From NCBI RefSeq assembly GCF_034427655.1, contig NZ_JAXOFX010000005.1, positions 62,001 to 126,000 on the forward strand: DNA of 64,000 nucleotides, in the 5' to 3' direction. The translations under genes and the position numbers were made by a program. The notes under the pieces are model-generated. The model did not search any database. It saw only the letters and a program-made list of their open reading frames with translations, and was not told the DNA's origin. Positions 25,084 through 34,206 of this stretch are shown here, in pieces. Origin of the DNA: Robertmurraya_A mangrovi. GTDB lineage: Bacteria; Bacillota; Bacilli; Bacillales; Cytobacillaceae. Every line of letters starts with the position of its first letter. Within the stretch, counting starts at the first letter, position 1.

Positions 25084-25212
25084 CCCGTTGATTTCCGCTC
25101 CAGGCACTTGCTTTCCGCGGGGAGGGATGGGAGCCTCCTCGGCGTCCCGCCTGTGGGGTCTCCCATTCCCTCTGCTCCCGCAGGAGTCAAGTGCCTTCCG
25201 CTCCAATCAACT
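25084..25212 (+). repeat. Palindromic intergenic repeat, copy 3
   Basis: 129-bp copy 43 bp upstream of the kapD start, in the divergent gap before the MFS gene. It has the same ends as copies 1 and 2 (CCCGTTGATTTCCGCTCC and CTTCCGCTCCAATCAACT) and the same orientation. Confidence 0.93.
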
Positions 25213-25495
25213 CAGGTTTCTAATATAGAAAAACACATTCTAGAAATAGTGAAAAATACTAATTTAGCAAAAAAGTAATTTTGATATTTGGTTACACTTC
25301 GCACACATATTTTCTTCTATTATAACATGATAAACTTAAGTTTTTTCATTTTTCTGTAATTAAAATACATTTAATCTTGATTGTTGGGATTTTGTAGGAC
25401 TAGCATATTAGCTCTTCATATCTTGTTCAGAAAATTTCATAATCTTTGGACAAAAGAGTTTTTATACGCTAATATTTAGATAGACGAAATAAATA

Positions 25496-25529
25496 AAAAG
25501 CTCTTTCTCCTCCGAAAGAGAGAGTTTTT
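25496..25529 (+). terminator. Terminator-like hairpin in the yuxJ leader
   Basis: CTCTTTC pairs with GAAAGAG around TCCTCC, followed by AGAG and five T residues, ending 10 nt before the MFS start codon. It could be an attenuator or could occlude translation; no ligand-binding structure was recognised upstream. Confidence 0.4.
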
Positions 25530-25538
25530 ACAGAGAAG

Positions 25539-26780
25539 GTGTTCATCATTCAAACTAAAAAGAAAAACCTCATTATTATGTGGGTTGCAAATTTTTTAGT
25601 TGCAGCCAGTGCCACTATGATTCTTCCGTTTTTATCCTTGTATATTGAATCATTTGGCGAGTTTAGCAATGACTATGTCCAAAGGTGGGCTGGGTTTGTT
25701 TTCGGAATCACTTTTCTAGTGGCCTTTTTTGTGTCTCCATTTTGGGGGCGTTTTGGTGATAAGTATGGATATAAACCAATATTATTGCTAACGGGATTCG
25801 GTATTGCCACAAGCATTTTTTTCATGGGATTTACTAGCTCTGTAAAAGAATTATTTCTTTTACGAATGTTAATGGGGATTGTAACTGGCTTTATTCCAAC
25901 TTCAATGGCGTTAATATCTGCTCAAACCCCAAAAGAAGTTGCAGGTAAAACTCTAGGTACTTTGCAGATGGGTACGGTTTCTGGGGGCTTATTAGGTCCT
26001 TTAATTGGTGGAATGATGGCTGACTTATTTGGCTTTCAGTACACTTTTTTTATTACTTCTTTCGCTATAATGTTAGCTACTATTGTGGTTGCTGTAGGAA
26101 TTAAGGAAAATAAAAAGACTGAGGCTTCTAAAAAAGAGAAATCATACACAAGAGCTGAAGTTCTTAAGCACATCTTTAAAAACCCTACTTTACTAACCAT
26201 CATGTTTGTTTCTCTCTTCATTCAAACAGCAAATTTCAGTATCCAGCCACTTTTAGCTCTCTATGTAACAGAATTAAATTCCTCTACTAATATAGCTTTC
26301 CTAGCTGGCCTCGCCTTTTCAGCAACGGGATTTGGTAACTTATTATCAACGAGGTCATGGGGAAAGTTAGGGGACTCTTTAGGGCATGAACGAGTTTTAT
26401 TAATATTACTCATCTTGTGTTCAATCATGTTTATTCCTCAAGCACTAGCAGGTTCCTTATGGCAATTGGTGCTATTCCGTTTCCTGTATGGAATAGCCGT
26501 TGGAGGAATTATCCCAAGCGTAACCGCATATATCCGTCAGGTTGCTCCCTTGTCCATGCAAGGTGAAGTTCTTGGCTATAACCTTAGCTTCCGGTTCTTA
26601 GGGAATGTAATCGGTCCTATTATGGGTGGTCTAATCTCAGGTTTCATGGGAATTTCTTTTGTATTCTATTTAACTAGCTGTCTTTTTCTATTTGCTTTCT
26701 TTATCTTATTCTGGAGTGTTAAGAAAACCAGTCCTGAGTCGATATTTAAAAGTAAAGAGCAAAATTATATAGAATCATAG
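25539..26780 (+). CDS. yuxJ: Major facilitator superfamily transporter, YuxJ-like
   Basis: About 413-aa drug-efflux-type MFS protein with 12 predicted helices. The loop 2-3 motif appears as GRFGDKYGYKPIL, and a second-half counterpart as WGKLGDSLGHERVL. The start is uncertain: GTG 25539 has only weak sites, and ATG 25578 has none. The gene is followed after 6 bp by pbpD, the same yuxJ-pbpD pairing as in B. subtilis, so they are probably co-transcribed. The substrate is unknown. Confidence 0.88.
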   Translation: MFIIQTKKKNLIIMWVANFLVAASATMILPFLSLYIESFGEFSNDYVQRWAGFVFGITFLVAFFVSPFWGRFGDKYGYKPILLLTGFGIATSIFFMGFTSSVKELFLLRMLMGIVTGFIPTSMALISAQTPKEVAGKTLGTLQMGTVSGGLLGPLIGGMMADLFGFQYTFFITSFAIMLATIVVAVGIKENKKTEASKKEKSYTRAEVLKHIFKNPTLLTIMFVSLFIQTANFSIQPLLALYVTELNSSTNIAFLAGLAFSATGFGNLLSTRSWGKLGDSLGHERVLLILLILCSIMFIPQALAGSLWQLVLFRFLYGIAVGGIIPSVTAYIRQVAPLSMQGEVLGYNLSFRFLGNVIGPIMGGLISGFMGISFVFYLTSCLFLFAFFILFWSVKKTSPESIFKSKEQNYIES

Positions 26781-26786
26781 AAAAGG

Positions 26787-28658
26787 ATGGCCTTCATCTT
26801 GCGAACGTTCACTGGATATATGTTTATTTTTATTTTTTTACCAATATTCATCATATTAATATCACTTTCTTTATCGGAAGCATCAAATGTTCAAAGCTTT
26901 CATGAGATATTAGATGAACGGATAGAACTAGAAGATTCTAAACTATCCCAAACCAGCTATATTAAAGACCGAAATGACCAAATCATTTCAGAAATTCATA
27001 AGCCAATGAACCGGACCTATTTGCCTTCGGATAAAATTCCTCCTTTCCTAAAAGAGTTATTTGTTTTGGCAGAGGATCAACATTTTTATGATCATTTGGG
27101 CTTTGATTTAACAGCAATGGGTAGAGCATTAGCCATAAACATTCAATCCAGCGATATTGAACAAGGTGCAAGTACCATTACACAGCAACTAGCAAGGAAT
27201 TTGTATTTAAACCACGAACGTTCATACAATAGAAAATTAAGTGAATTACTTTATGCATATGAAATAGAAAGAACGTACTCAAAGGAAGAAATCCTAGATT
27301 TATATATTAATACGATATACTTTCAAAATGGAGCTTATGGCATTGAAGCAGCAGCAAATCTATATTTTCAAAAAAGTGCCTCTAAGTTATCGAAGGCTCA
27401 GTTAGCATTTTTAGCTGCTATACCGAACAATCCATCCTATTATGACCCAGTTAAAAATTTTGATCGAACTAAAAAGAGACAAGAAAGATTACTGAAGTTA
27501 TTAAGTGATAAAGGTTTTTTAAACCAAGAAGAACGAGAGAAACTAGTTAAAGAGCCTGTTACTGTTTCTTTAAAAACTCGTATTGATAAGTATGCTGACT
27601 ATACTACTTACGTTGAGGTCGAATTAAAGGAACTTATTCGAGAAAGTGAAGGATTTAGTAAACGACTTTCTAATTCTAATGATAAAAATAAAGAACACAT
27701 TGAAAAAGAGCTTCAAACTAGATTCGACGAAGTACTGGGTTCAGGAATTATTATCCACACCTCTCTAGATCCACTTCTTCAAGAACGAGCAAAACAAGCA
27801 GTTAAAAGACATCTCCCTTATACAGATGTGGAAGGATCCGCAACGGTTATCAACCATTCGAAAAACGAGATACTAGCTATGGTTGGGGGGAAAAATTATA
27901 AAAAATATGATTTTCATCGAGCTTTTCAAGGCTATCGACAACCAGGTTCGTCTATAAAACCTTTGTTAGTTTATGCTCCATATATCGAGCGAACACAAGC
28001 TCTTTTATCAGAGAGAATTAGTGCAGATTCCTTTTGTATTAATGGCTACTGTCCTAAAAATTATGGTGGTGGCACATATGGCATGGTCTCTCTAGAATCA
28101 GCCTTTATTCATTCCTTCAACACCCCAGCGGTTCGATTATTAAATACAATCGGTGTGGAAGAAGGATTTAAGGATCTAAAACACTTTGACTTTAATAAGG
28201 TTTCTAAAACGGATAAAGTTCTTCCTGCAGCAGTTGGTGGTTTTACGTATGGCATGACTTCATTAGAAATGGCCAGTGCTTATACTACTTTTTCAAATGA
28301 TGGTTCATTCAGGCAACCTAGAGCAATACAAAAAGTAACGGACCTAAATGGGAAAACATTATTTGAATGGAAAGATAAATCTGTTCAAGTTTGGAGCAAA
28401 TCTACAACCGATAAAATGAGAACCTTACTAAATCGAGTAGTCACTTCGGGAACAGGTCGAAAATCTTACTATCCTACTTCATACATTGGTGGGAAAACCG
28501 GAACGACCAACGATTATCATGATTATTGGTTCATCGGACTTAACGAGGAACTCACAACAGGAGTATGGGTGGGAAAAGATCGACCATCAAACATAAAGGC
28601 AATTGAAACAACTGGACCTCAATTACTAATCTGGCGTGAAATTATGTCTGGGTATTAA
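26787..28658 (+). CDS. pbpD: Class A penicillin-binding protein 4 (PBP4)
   Basis: 623-aa bifunctional peptidoglycan synthase. An N-terminal membrane anchor (about residues 8-30) is followed by glycosyltransferase motifs EDQHFYDHLGFD and GASTITQQLARNLYL. The transpeptidase triad follows: SSIK in RQPGSSIKP (near residue 390), SFN in IHSFNTPAV, and KTGT in GGKTGTTND. It acts outside the membrane to polymerise and crosslink the cell wall. ATG 26787 directly abuts AAAGG; an in-frame TTG at 26799 is the alternative start. Downstream partner of yuxJ. Confidence 0.94.
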   Translation: MAFILRTFTGYMFIFIFLPIFIILISLSLSEASNVQSFHEILDERIELEDSKLSQTSYIKDRNDQIISEIHKPMNRTYLPSDKIPPFLKELFVLAEDQHFYDHLGFDLTAMGRALAINIQSSDIEQGASTITQQLARNLYLNHERSYNRKLSELLYAYEIERTYSKEEILDLYINTIYFQNGAYGIEAAANLYFQKSASKLSKAQLAFLAAIPNNPSYYDPVKNFDRTKKRQERLLKLLSDKGFLNQEEREKLVKEPVTVSLKTRIDKYADYTTYVEVELKELIRESEGFSKRLSNSNDKNKEHIEKELQTRFDEVLGSGIIIHTSLDPLLQERAKQAVKRHLPYTDVEGSATVINHSKNEILAMVGGKNYKKYDFHRAFQGYRQPGSSIKPLLVYAPYIERTQALLSERISADSFCINGYCPKNYGGGTYGMVSLESAFIHSFNTPAVRLLNTIGVEEGFKDLKHFDFNKVSKTDKVLPAAVGGFTYGMTSLEMASAYTTFSNDGSFRQPRAIQKVTDLNGKTLFEWKDKSVQVWSKSTTDKMRTLLNRVVTSGTGRKSYYPTSYIGGKTGTTNDYHDYWFIGLNEELTTGVWVGKDRPSNIKAIETTGPQLLIWREIMSGY

Positions 28659-28662
28659 TTAG

Positions 28663-28695
28663 AAAAGCGAAAGCGCCTTGGTCAGCCCCGACAAC
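28663..28695 (+). repeat. Fragment of a second Bacillus intergenic repeat family
   Basis: The stretch containing AGCGCCTTGGTCAGCCCCGA resembles the start of a GC-rich repeat I recall from other Bacillus genomes. Only the first 30 or so bases are present, followed directly by the pbpD terminator. The base composition is unlike its surroundings. Confidence 0.45.
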
Positions 28696-28705
28696 TCTTT
28701 TCAGC

Positions 28706-28738
28706 ACACAAAACCCGCCAAATGGCGGGTTTTGTTAT
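28706..28738. terminator. Bidirectional terminator between pbpD and yufK
   Basis: A perfect 12-bp stem, ACAAAACCCGCC with its complement, has an AAAT loop and T-runs on both strands. Confidence 0.92.
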
Positions 28739-28745
28739 AGCCTTT

Positions 28746-29303
28746 TTATATAGGCAAGCTAGCCATAATACTGTTATACACCCTAATACTTAAATAAAAC
28801 ACACCTAATAATAATGAGGACCAGACAAGCACTTGAAAAAAGATGAGACCCGACACTCCAATGATGGATAAAGTCGGACTGACTTTATATACAAAATACA
28901 CAAAATAAATGACAGTTGTTAAAGCTAGAATCAAGGCAATTCCAATAAAGCTATACATACTCAAAAGAGATATTGCCCCACCAAAAAAGTAAATGGTTGA
29001 TCCTGAACGGATTAGCTTTAAACTGTCCCCTTCTGAATCTCTCGAAAAGAATAATAAAGAAAGTTCATTAATCGTATCTGCAATCAGTTTTAATGCTGCA
29101 AATACCATAAAAAAAGCGATTAGAAGTAAAAACAGAAGTGCCAGTTTAATGCCACCATCTGTGAAAAATTCCTTCATACCCTCGTAAATGCCAGTTTTTC
29201 TTAGGAAGTCCAACAAAACCATTTCCACGTTGATTGCAAGTGTTAGACTAAACAAAATAATCGATAGAAGTGGAAAGTAACTAGTTAAATATGTATTTTT
29301 CAT
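28746..29303 (-). CDS. yufK: YufK-like integral membrane protein (DUF5366)
   Basis: 185-aa protein with about five hydrophobic helices, including a long one at residues 50-75 and a C-terminal pair at 120-175. Length and topology match B. subtilis YufK, which also lies between pbpD and the mrp operon. Function unknown. No clear ribosome site stands out before the ATG. Monocistronic. Confidence 0.75.
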   Translation of the reverse strand: MKNTYLTSYFPLLSIILFSLTLAINVEMVLLDFLRKTGIYEGMKEFFTDGGIKLALLFLLLIAFFMVFAALKLIADTINELSLLFFSRDSEGDSLKLIRSGSTIYFFGGAISLLSMYSFIGIALILALTTVIYFVYFVYKVSPTLSIIGVSGLIFFQVLVWSSLLLGVFYLSIRVYNSIMASLPI

Positions 29304-29574
29304 TATATTCTCCGTCTTTTAAACTCTACAACTTAAGCTCTCTTTAGAACTCTGTTATTTAACATTCCAGTATAAAAATGCTTAACCCCATTCATTATGT
29401 AAGAATTAAAGGTTTAATACAAGTTAATTCCATGGAACATATCCCACTTTTTTCTATTTATGATACAGTTTATTCCATAGGATTTAAAAATCAATTATAA
29501 AATTTTTCTTAAATTTACCATTACCTTCATAAGGAGTAGATAAAATATTGCTTGAGGAGAGGGAAAAAGGCTGT

Positions 29575-30285
29575 ATGAAATATTCGATATTATTAGTGGA
29601 AGATGACCGCGAGATTGCAATAAATATAAGGAATTTTCTAGTGAATAAAAATTTTGAAGTTACTTGGGCTACAACTGGAAAAGAAGGCTGGAATGATTTT
29701 ACTCAAGGAACTTATCATTTGGCTATTATTGACTTAATGCTTCCTGAAATGGATGGCTTTACTCTATGTCAAAATATTCGTTGGAAAAGCGACATACCCC
29801 TACTCATATTAAGTGCTCGTCACGAGGAGGATGATAAGGTAAAAGGCTTAAAACTCGGTGCTGATGATTATTTAACAAAACCTTTTAGTTTCAGAGAGCT
29901 AGAAGCTAGATTACAGTCCCATTTAAGAAGATTTGACCGCTATAGAGGGGAACAAAACCAGGAGGACTTGTATCATTACCAAGGTGGATTGTCTATTTAC
30001 CCGGATAAAAAAATGGCTTATATACAAAATTTAGAATTACCTTTAACGGTAAAAGAATTCTCACTTTTATTATTACTGGCAGAAAATAGTCATAAAACCT
30101 TTTCAAAAAAGGAGCTTTATGAACATATTTGGGATCAGGAGGAAGTAGACGGAAATAACACTATTACCGTTCATATTAAAAGTTTACGTTCAAAACTTAA
30201 TGATTCTACTAAAAACCCCCATTTTATTCAAACAATCTGGGGTGCCGGATATCGTTTTATTGGAGTTCCTATCCATGAAAATTAG
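29575..30285 (+). CDS. OmpR/PhoB-family response regulator
   Basis: 236-aa two-component response regulator. Receiver domain: acidic pair in LLVEDDRE, phospho-acceptor Asp in IDLMLPEMDG near residue 53, and Lys in LTKPFS near residue 101. A winged-helix DNA-binding domain spans about residues 135-232. ATG 29575 has AAAAAGG close upstream; TTG 29548, with AAGGAG 11 nt before it, is an alternative. It overlaps the sensor kinase gene by 11 nt. Target genes are not known; the downstream lipoprotein gene is an obvious candidate. Confidence 0.92.
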   Translation: MKYSILLVEDDREIAINIRNFLVNKNFEVTWATTGKEGWNDFTQGTYHLAIIDLMLPEMDGFTLCQNIRWKSDIPLLILSARHEEDDKVKGLKLGADDYLTKPFSFRELEARLQSHLRRFDRYRGEQNQEDLYHYQGGLSIYPDKKMAYIQNLELPLTVKEFSLLLLLAENSHKTFSKKELYEHIWDQEEVDGNNTITVHIKSLRSKLNDSTKNPHFIQTIWGAGYRFIGVPIHEN

Positions 30286-31753
30286 ATCTTGGTTACTAAG
30301 TTCCTATTTAGTGGCAATGATCCTACCTATTGTATTGTTGTACCTTCTGATTCATCTAGTACAATCATACGATCAGGAAAAGGAAATGTTAGATTACCTA
30401 GACGTGCAGGCAAAACTGGACCATTATCAAGATTTTCTAGCAAATTCCAGACTCTATAAAGAGATTGATAATAAAAGGGAGTATAGTAGATTAGATGATT
30501 ACTCCCAAAAGAAAGTGATATTCACCTTATACGACAAGGAAGGATTTATTTTATATTCGACGGGTTCAGAGACTAATACTCTCTTTAAAGAAAAACAGGA
30601 ATATCTCTATCAAAACCTTTATGAAATCAATCCTACCTATACAACCTTTGAATATAAAAGTCCTGTATTTGAAAACGGGAAACTAATCGGTTTTTATAAA
30701 ATCTCTTTCTTAAGATTGGAATGGGTTGATGGGGTCGATAAGAGAAAGAATCTGTCCATTTTTCTATATATAACCTCTTTCTTACTCATTTACTTCCTAA
30801 TCATTTTTCTACTTCAAAGAAAACTATTTCAGCCTTTAATAGCATTGATGTATCAAATGACACAGTTTGCAAAGGACGGGAAAGTAAACATCCTTCCTAA
30901 GAAAAAGGATGAAATTGGAGAGCTGATTACTCATTTTGAAATGATGCAATCTGAACTAGAAGATAAATCAAGGTCCCTTCTTCTCTCACAGGAACAAAAG
31001 CAATATATGATTGCTTCTATTTCACATGACCTAAAAACACCTCTAACTGCTATTCGAACAAGTGTTGAAGGTTTAATAGAAGAAAAACAATTAAATGCTC
31101 AACAAAGAGACCGTCTTAACATGATTGTTGAAAAATCAGACTACATTCGTCACCTAATAGATGATTTAACCATGTATTCCATACTTCAATCCAATCAATA
31201 TGAGATAGAAACAGTTCTAGTGGATGGTCAAGAATTTTTTGAAATGCTCTTATCCGATTATGATCAACTGGCTTACTCTTTTCAAGTCTGTTTGTTAACC
31301 CATGTCGATGTACATGGAACTTATTCAATTAACCAAAAGCAATTGCTTCGTTTATGTGACAATTTAGTCATGAATGCCTTGCACCATACAGAGGTGGGAA
31401 AAAAAATATGGCTTAGTGCGTTTTCAACGAATAATCAAATACCTGACTTTGTATTCTCGGAGGCCAAGCAATACCTTCAAAAGCAAGGTGTAATCCATTC
31501 TGGTACATGGCTCATATTCCAAAACGAAGGTCAAACGATTTCAAGTAAGGATCAGGAAAAACTATTCGAGCCGTTATTCCAAGGAGATCCTTCTAGAAAC
31601 AAAGAGACTAAACTAGGAAACCGAGGAAGTGGTCTAGGGCTCTCAATTGCTCAGATGATTATTGAAAAGCTAGGAGGATTCATACTCGTTCGATCCACAC
31701 AAGGTTGTGGAACCACCTTTATCTGTTTTCTTCCGGAAATGAGTGAGGACTAA
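30275..31753 (+). CDS. Membrane sensor histidine kinase
   Basis: 492-aa kinase partner of the preceding regulator. Helices at about residues 8-28 and 165-187 enclose an extracytoplasmic sensor of about 135 residues. A HAMP-like linker (LFQPLIALMYQMTQFAKDG) precedes the H-box SISHDLKTPLTAI. ATPase motifs are the N-box RLCDNLVMNALHH and GSGLGLSIAQMI. ATG 30275 has TGGAG upstream. It is followed after one base by a lipoprotein gene, so sensing may involve that lipoprotein. Confidence 0.92.
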   Translation: MKIRSWLLSSYLVAMILPIVLLYLLIHLVQSYDQEKEMLDYLDVQAKLDHYQDFLANSRLYKEIDNKREYSRLDDYSQKKVIFTLYDKEGFILYSTGSETNTLFKEKQEYLYQNLYEINPTYTTFEYKSPVFENGKLIGFYKISFLRLEWVDGVDKRKNLSIFLYITSFLLIYFLIIFLLQRKLFQPLIALMYQMTQFAKDGKVNILPKKKDEIGELITHFEMMQSELEDKSRSLLLSQEQKQYMIASISHDLKTPLTAIRTSVEGLIEEKQLNAQQRDRLNMIVEKSDYIRHLIDDLTMYSILQSNQYEIETVLVDGQEFFEMLLSDYDQLAYSFQVCLLTHVDVHGTYSINQKQLLRLCDNLVMNALHHTEVGKKIWLSAFSTNNQIPDFVFSEAKQYLQKQGVIHSGTWLIFQNEGQTISSKDQEKLFEPLFQGDPSRNKETKLGNRGSGLGLSIAQMIIEKLGGFILVRSTQGCGTTFICFLPEMSED

Positions 31754-31754
31754 T

Positions 31755-32810
31755 ATGAATCAATTCATAATCAAGCTTATTATCATTTTATTGATAGTCA
31801 TTATTCCTGGTTGCTCTTCTCTATCACCAAACCTCATGTTCGAGAACGTCCTAAAGGCAAATGAAAAGGCACAAAAAAGCTTTTATCAAGAAGTGGAAAC
31901 TCAAACTTACTATAATGGAGAACTCATCAACCTCAAGTTGTTGAAATCTTGGGAAGAGCCCTATAAGGGTAAAGCAAAATACAAGCTAATTGATTCGGAA
32001 GAAGGTACTTTTTATACCATTTTTAGTAATAACTTAATCACGTCCTATAAGGATGGTGCGAATTCAGCAACCGTAAAGGAGCTTGCGTACTCACAATTCC
32101 AACACCTCCTAACAACCAAGAATGATGTTATAAAAGATTTAGAATCACTCAGAAAAACCCATAAATTAACCCTTGTAAAAGAAGTAGAACTAGCCAATAA
32201 AAAAACTTATGAGTTATTAGCCACCCCCCGTGATGACTCACAAATTATGGGCGAGCAACGTTTATGGATCAGTAAAAGCAATTGGATGGTATTAAAAAGA
32301 CAATACACGATCGGAAAAAAACAAGTCATCGTTAGGATTAAAAACTTTTCATCCAATCCTAATATCAACTATCAGTTACCAAACTCTAAAAATATTAAAT
32401 TTATTTTTGAAGATAAAACAATAAAAAAGAAAATGATTACGGAAAATATTAAGCTACCGGTTTATCTAATTCAACCAGACAACAACTTTGAAGTGATACG
32501 GGTAAACGAATTGGTTCAACCTCAATTAGGTTATCAATTTTTTTATACAAAAAATGGTGTAGATTCCTTCCAACTCGTTATCAAAAAAGAAAATGAGGAA
32601 CAAAAACACGACTCAAACACTTCTAGCGATTTAAGTTTATTCAATATACCTGTGGTGATTGAACCTATCCCTAATTTAGGAATTTCCCTTTATTGGAACT
32701 TGGAAGGTCTAGACTATGAGCTGCTTTACTTTGATTCATTTGCAACCAAACAAGAACTTCAACAACTGTTGGACCATATTACTAAATATGAAAGAGTGGA
32801 AAGAAAATGA
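31755..32810 (+). CDS. Uncharacterised lipoprotein of the two-component operon
   Basis: 351-aa predicted lipoprotein. The signal peptide ends in IIPGC (Cys near residue 20). The following domain suggests a beta-rich LolA/MucB-like fold (two weakly similar halves with YYNGELINLKLLKSW and RLWISKSNWMVLKRQY), but this is a visual impression only. It starts one base after the kinase stop and overlaps the next gene by 4 nt (ATGA), which indicates translational coupling. Function unknown; a role in signal input to the kinase is inference. Confidence 0.8.
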   Translation: MNQFIIKLIIILLIVIIPGCSSLSPNLMFENVLKANEKAQKSFYQEVETQTYYNGELINLKLLKSWEEPYKGKAKYKLIDSEEGTFYTIFSNNLITSYKDGANSATVKELAYSQFQHLLTTKNDVIKDLESLRKTHKLTLVKEVELANKKTYELLATPRDDSQIMGEQRLWISKSNWMVLKRQYTIGKKQVIVRIKNFSSNPNINYQLPNSKNIKFIFEDKTIKKKMITENIKLPVYLIQPDNNFEVIRVNELVQPQLGYQFFYTKNGVDSFQLVIKKENEEQKHDSNTSSDLSLFNIPVVIEPIPNLGISLYWNLEGLDYELLYFDSFATKQELQQLLDHITKYERVERK

Positions 32811-33403
32811 AAAAAATAATTATGGGTTTATCCATGATATTAGTTTTATTATCAACCTTATTAAGTTTTCCGGAAAATTCAGAGGCTAGTATGTCATCTG
32901 AGGCTAGAAGTAAATTTTCAAGAGCACTTGAAAAAGACCTTCGAAATAATGCTCATTACTATCATTTAAATTCTGCCGTTATTCTAGACTCATTTGATAT
33001 GGAAGGTAATGTTTTTAAAATGATCAAGACGGACGATGCCGATACACCAGAGAATGAAGAAATAACAGAAGAGTATACTTCCCATTTGGCTGTTGCTTTA
33101 GTGGAATATAAACAAAAAAGAGATTCCTTTTTCTACTTTACGAAAAAAGAAATTTACTATTATGACGTAGAAAAAGAAGAGTTTTTAACCTCTAGCAATG
33201 TATTTATGAATGATAAAATTAGTGCTTTCTTTAAGCATCATCTAGATGATTTAAAGAAAGAAATGACTCCTTTATCGAACTTAATCATTATGGCTATGAT
33301 TTCCCTTTTATTAATTGTCCCCTACCTAATTATGATTTTTCATAATCAAGGTAGCCAGACGAATGCAAATGTATATAATAATCAACGAAATGTAAGAGGA
33401 TGA
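32807..33403 (+). CDS. Uncharacterised membrane-anchored protein of the two-component operon
   Basis: 198-aa protein with a signal peptide (residues 1-27, ending in a SEAS-type site), an extracytoplasmic acidic domain, and a single C-terminal helix (about residues 160-180) followed by an Asn-rich tail. I do not recognise the family. It is the last gene of the unit, overlapping the lipoprotein stop, and the terminator stem begins within its last codons. Confidence 0.75.
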   Translation: MKKIIMGLSMILVLLSTLLSFPENSEASMSSEARSKFSRALEKDLRNNAHYYHLNSAVILDSFDMEGNVFKMIKTDDADTPENEEITEEYTSHLAVALVEYKQKRDSFFYFTKKEIYYYDVEKEEFLTSSNVFMNDKISAFFKHHLDDLKKEMTPLSNLIIMAMISLLLIVPYLIMIFHNQGSQTNANVYNNQRNVRG

Positions 33404-33424
33404 TCCATATCATCCTCTTTTTTT
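33395..33424 (+). terminator. Intrinsic terminator of the two-component operon
   Basis: AGAGGATGA pairs with TCATCCTCT around 6 nt, followed by a T-run; the stem includes the stop codon. Confidence 0.9.
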
Positions 33425-33443
33425 CGGAGAAGGCTATTTTCAT

Positions 33444-33659
33444 TTACAATGCTTCAATTCGAACATACTCTCTAGATTTAAAAGCTTTATAACGCTTTTT
33501 TTGACTACCTTTTATTTCGTACGTAGCAGGCATTATCTCTACAACCTCATCTTCTGCAGTTGGTACGTAGAATTCCCGCTCTTCCTTACTATTAAAAAGC
33601 CATGCTACAGAAAACAAAAGGAGAAATATGGACATGGATGCAATCACTTTTATCTTCAT
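33444..33659 (-). CDS. Small secreted or membrane-anchored protein
   Basis: 71-aa protein. An N-terminal hydrophobic helix (about residues 4-22) is followed by a polar region with acidic and then basic stretches. ATG 33659 has GGAGGTG 6 nt upstream. It is not recognised. It converges on the two-component operon and could be an independent secreted peptide. Confidence 0.65.
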   Translation of the reverse strand: MKIKVIASMSIFLLLFSVAWLFNSKEEREFYVPTAEDEVVEIMPATYEIKGSQKKRYKAFKSREYVRIEAL

Positions 33660-34206
33660 CCCACACACCTCCGCCTTTATAAGGCATTACAAATATAAAA
33701 ATTGGGTCATTCTTTGACATCCCCAAATCGTTTCCCCTTATACGTACTTCCACCATTTATAGTTTGTATATATAGACCTTTTTTTATACGAGGGTATTAA
33801 TCTGATTTCCATTTCTTAATAAGCAAAAAATATTAAATGCAAAAAATTTCACCAGATTTTACGTGTTTCTACCTATTTAATACTTTAGGCAAAAAGCTTA
33901 TTGCATCAATGTTTTTAAAATGCATGGTCTTTCGTTTTGGGTTATAATTTGATTTGAGGATGAGCGAACGGTAATAGTTTCTTATTTACTTCAAGCATTT
34001 GGACTTTGAAGCTGAAGGATTTAACAGAGGCAAATTGGAGATATTTATATAGAGAGTATTCTTGAAAAATATATCCAATCTCATAAATCTATAGGCTTAC
34101 TCTATTCGTGTTTCCAAATCTTATTTTGAAAACAAAATACATAAATAAGGGCCTCAGGTTAAGTACCTGGTTTCATGAAGTTTTATTTTCACAAGGGGGT
34201 TTTGTT
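33660..34206. other. Long leader and upstream region of the mrp operon
   Basis: About 545 bp without a gene. A TATAAT box occurs at 33943-33948, but no good -35 lies at standard distance. Two small inverted repeats are visible: ACTTCAA with TTTGAAG near 33989-34010, and CAGGT with ACCTG near 34155-34170. I see no known riboswitch. Confidence 0.45.

Noticed and set aside
25041..25190. N-terminal extension of kapD by about 50 residues
   Set aside because: The extension is translated from repeat copy 3; the ATG at 25040 with its GGTGAT site gives the normal KapD length.
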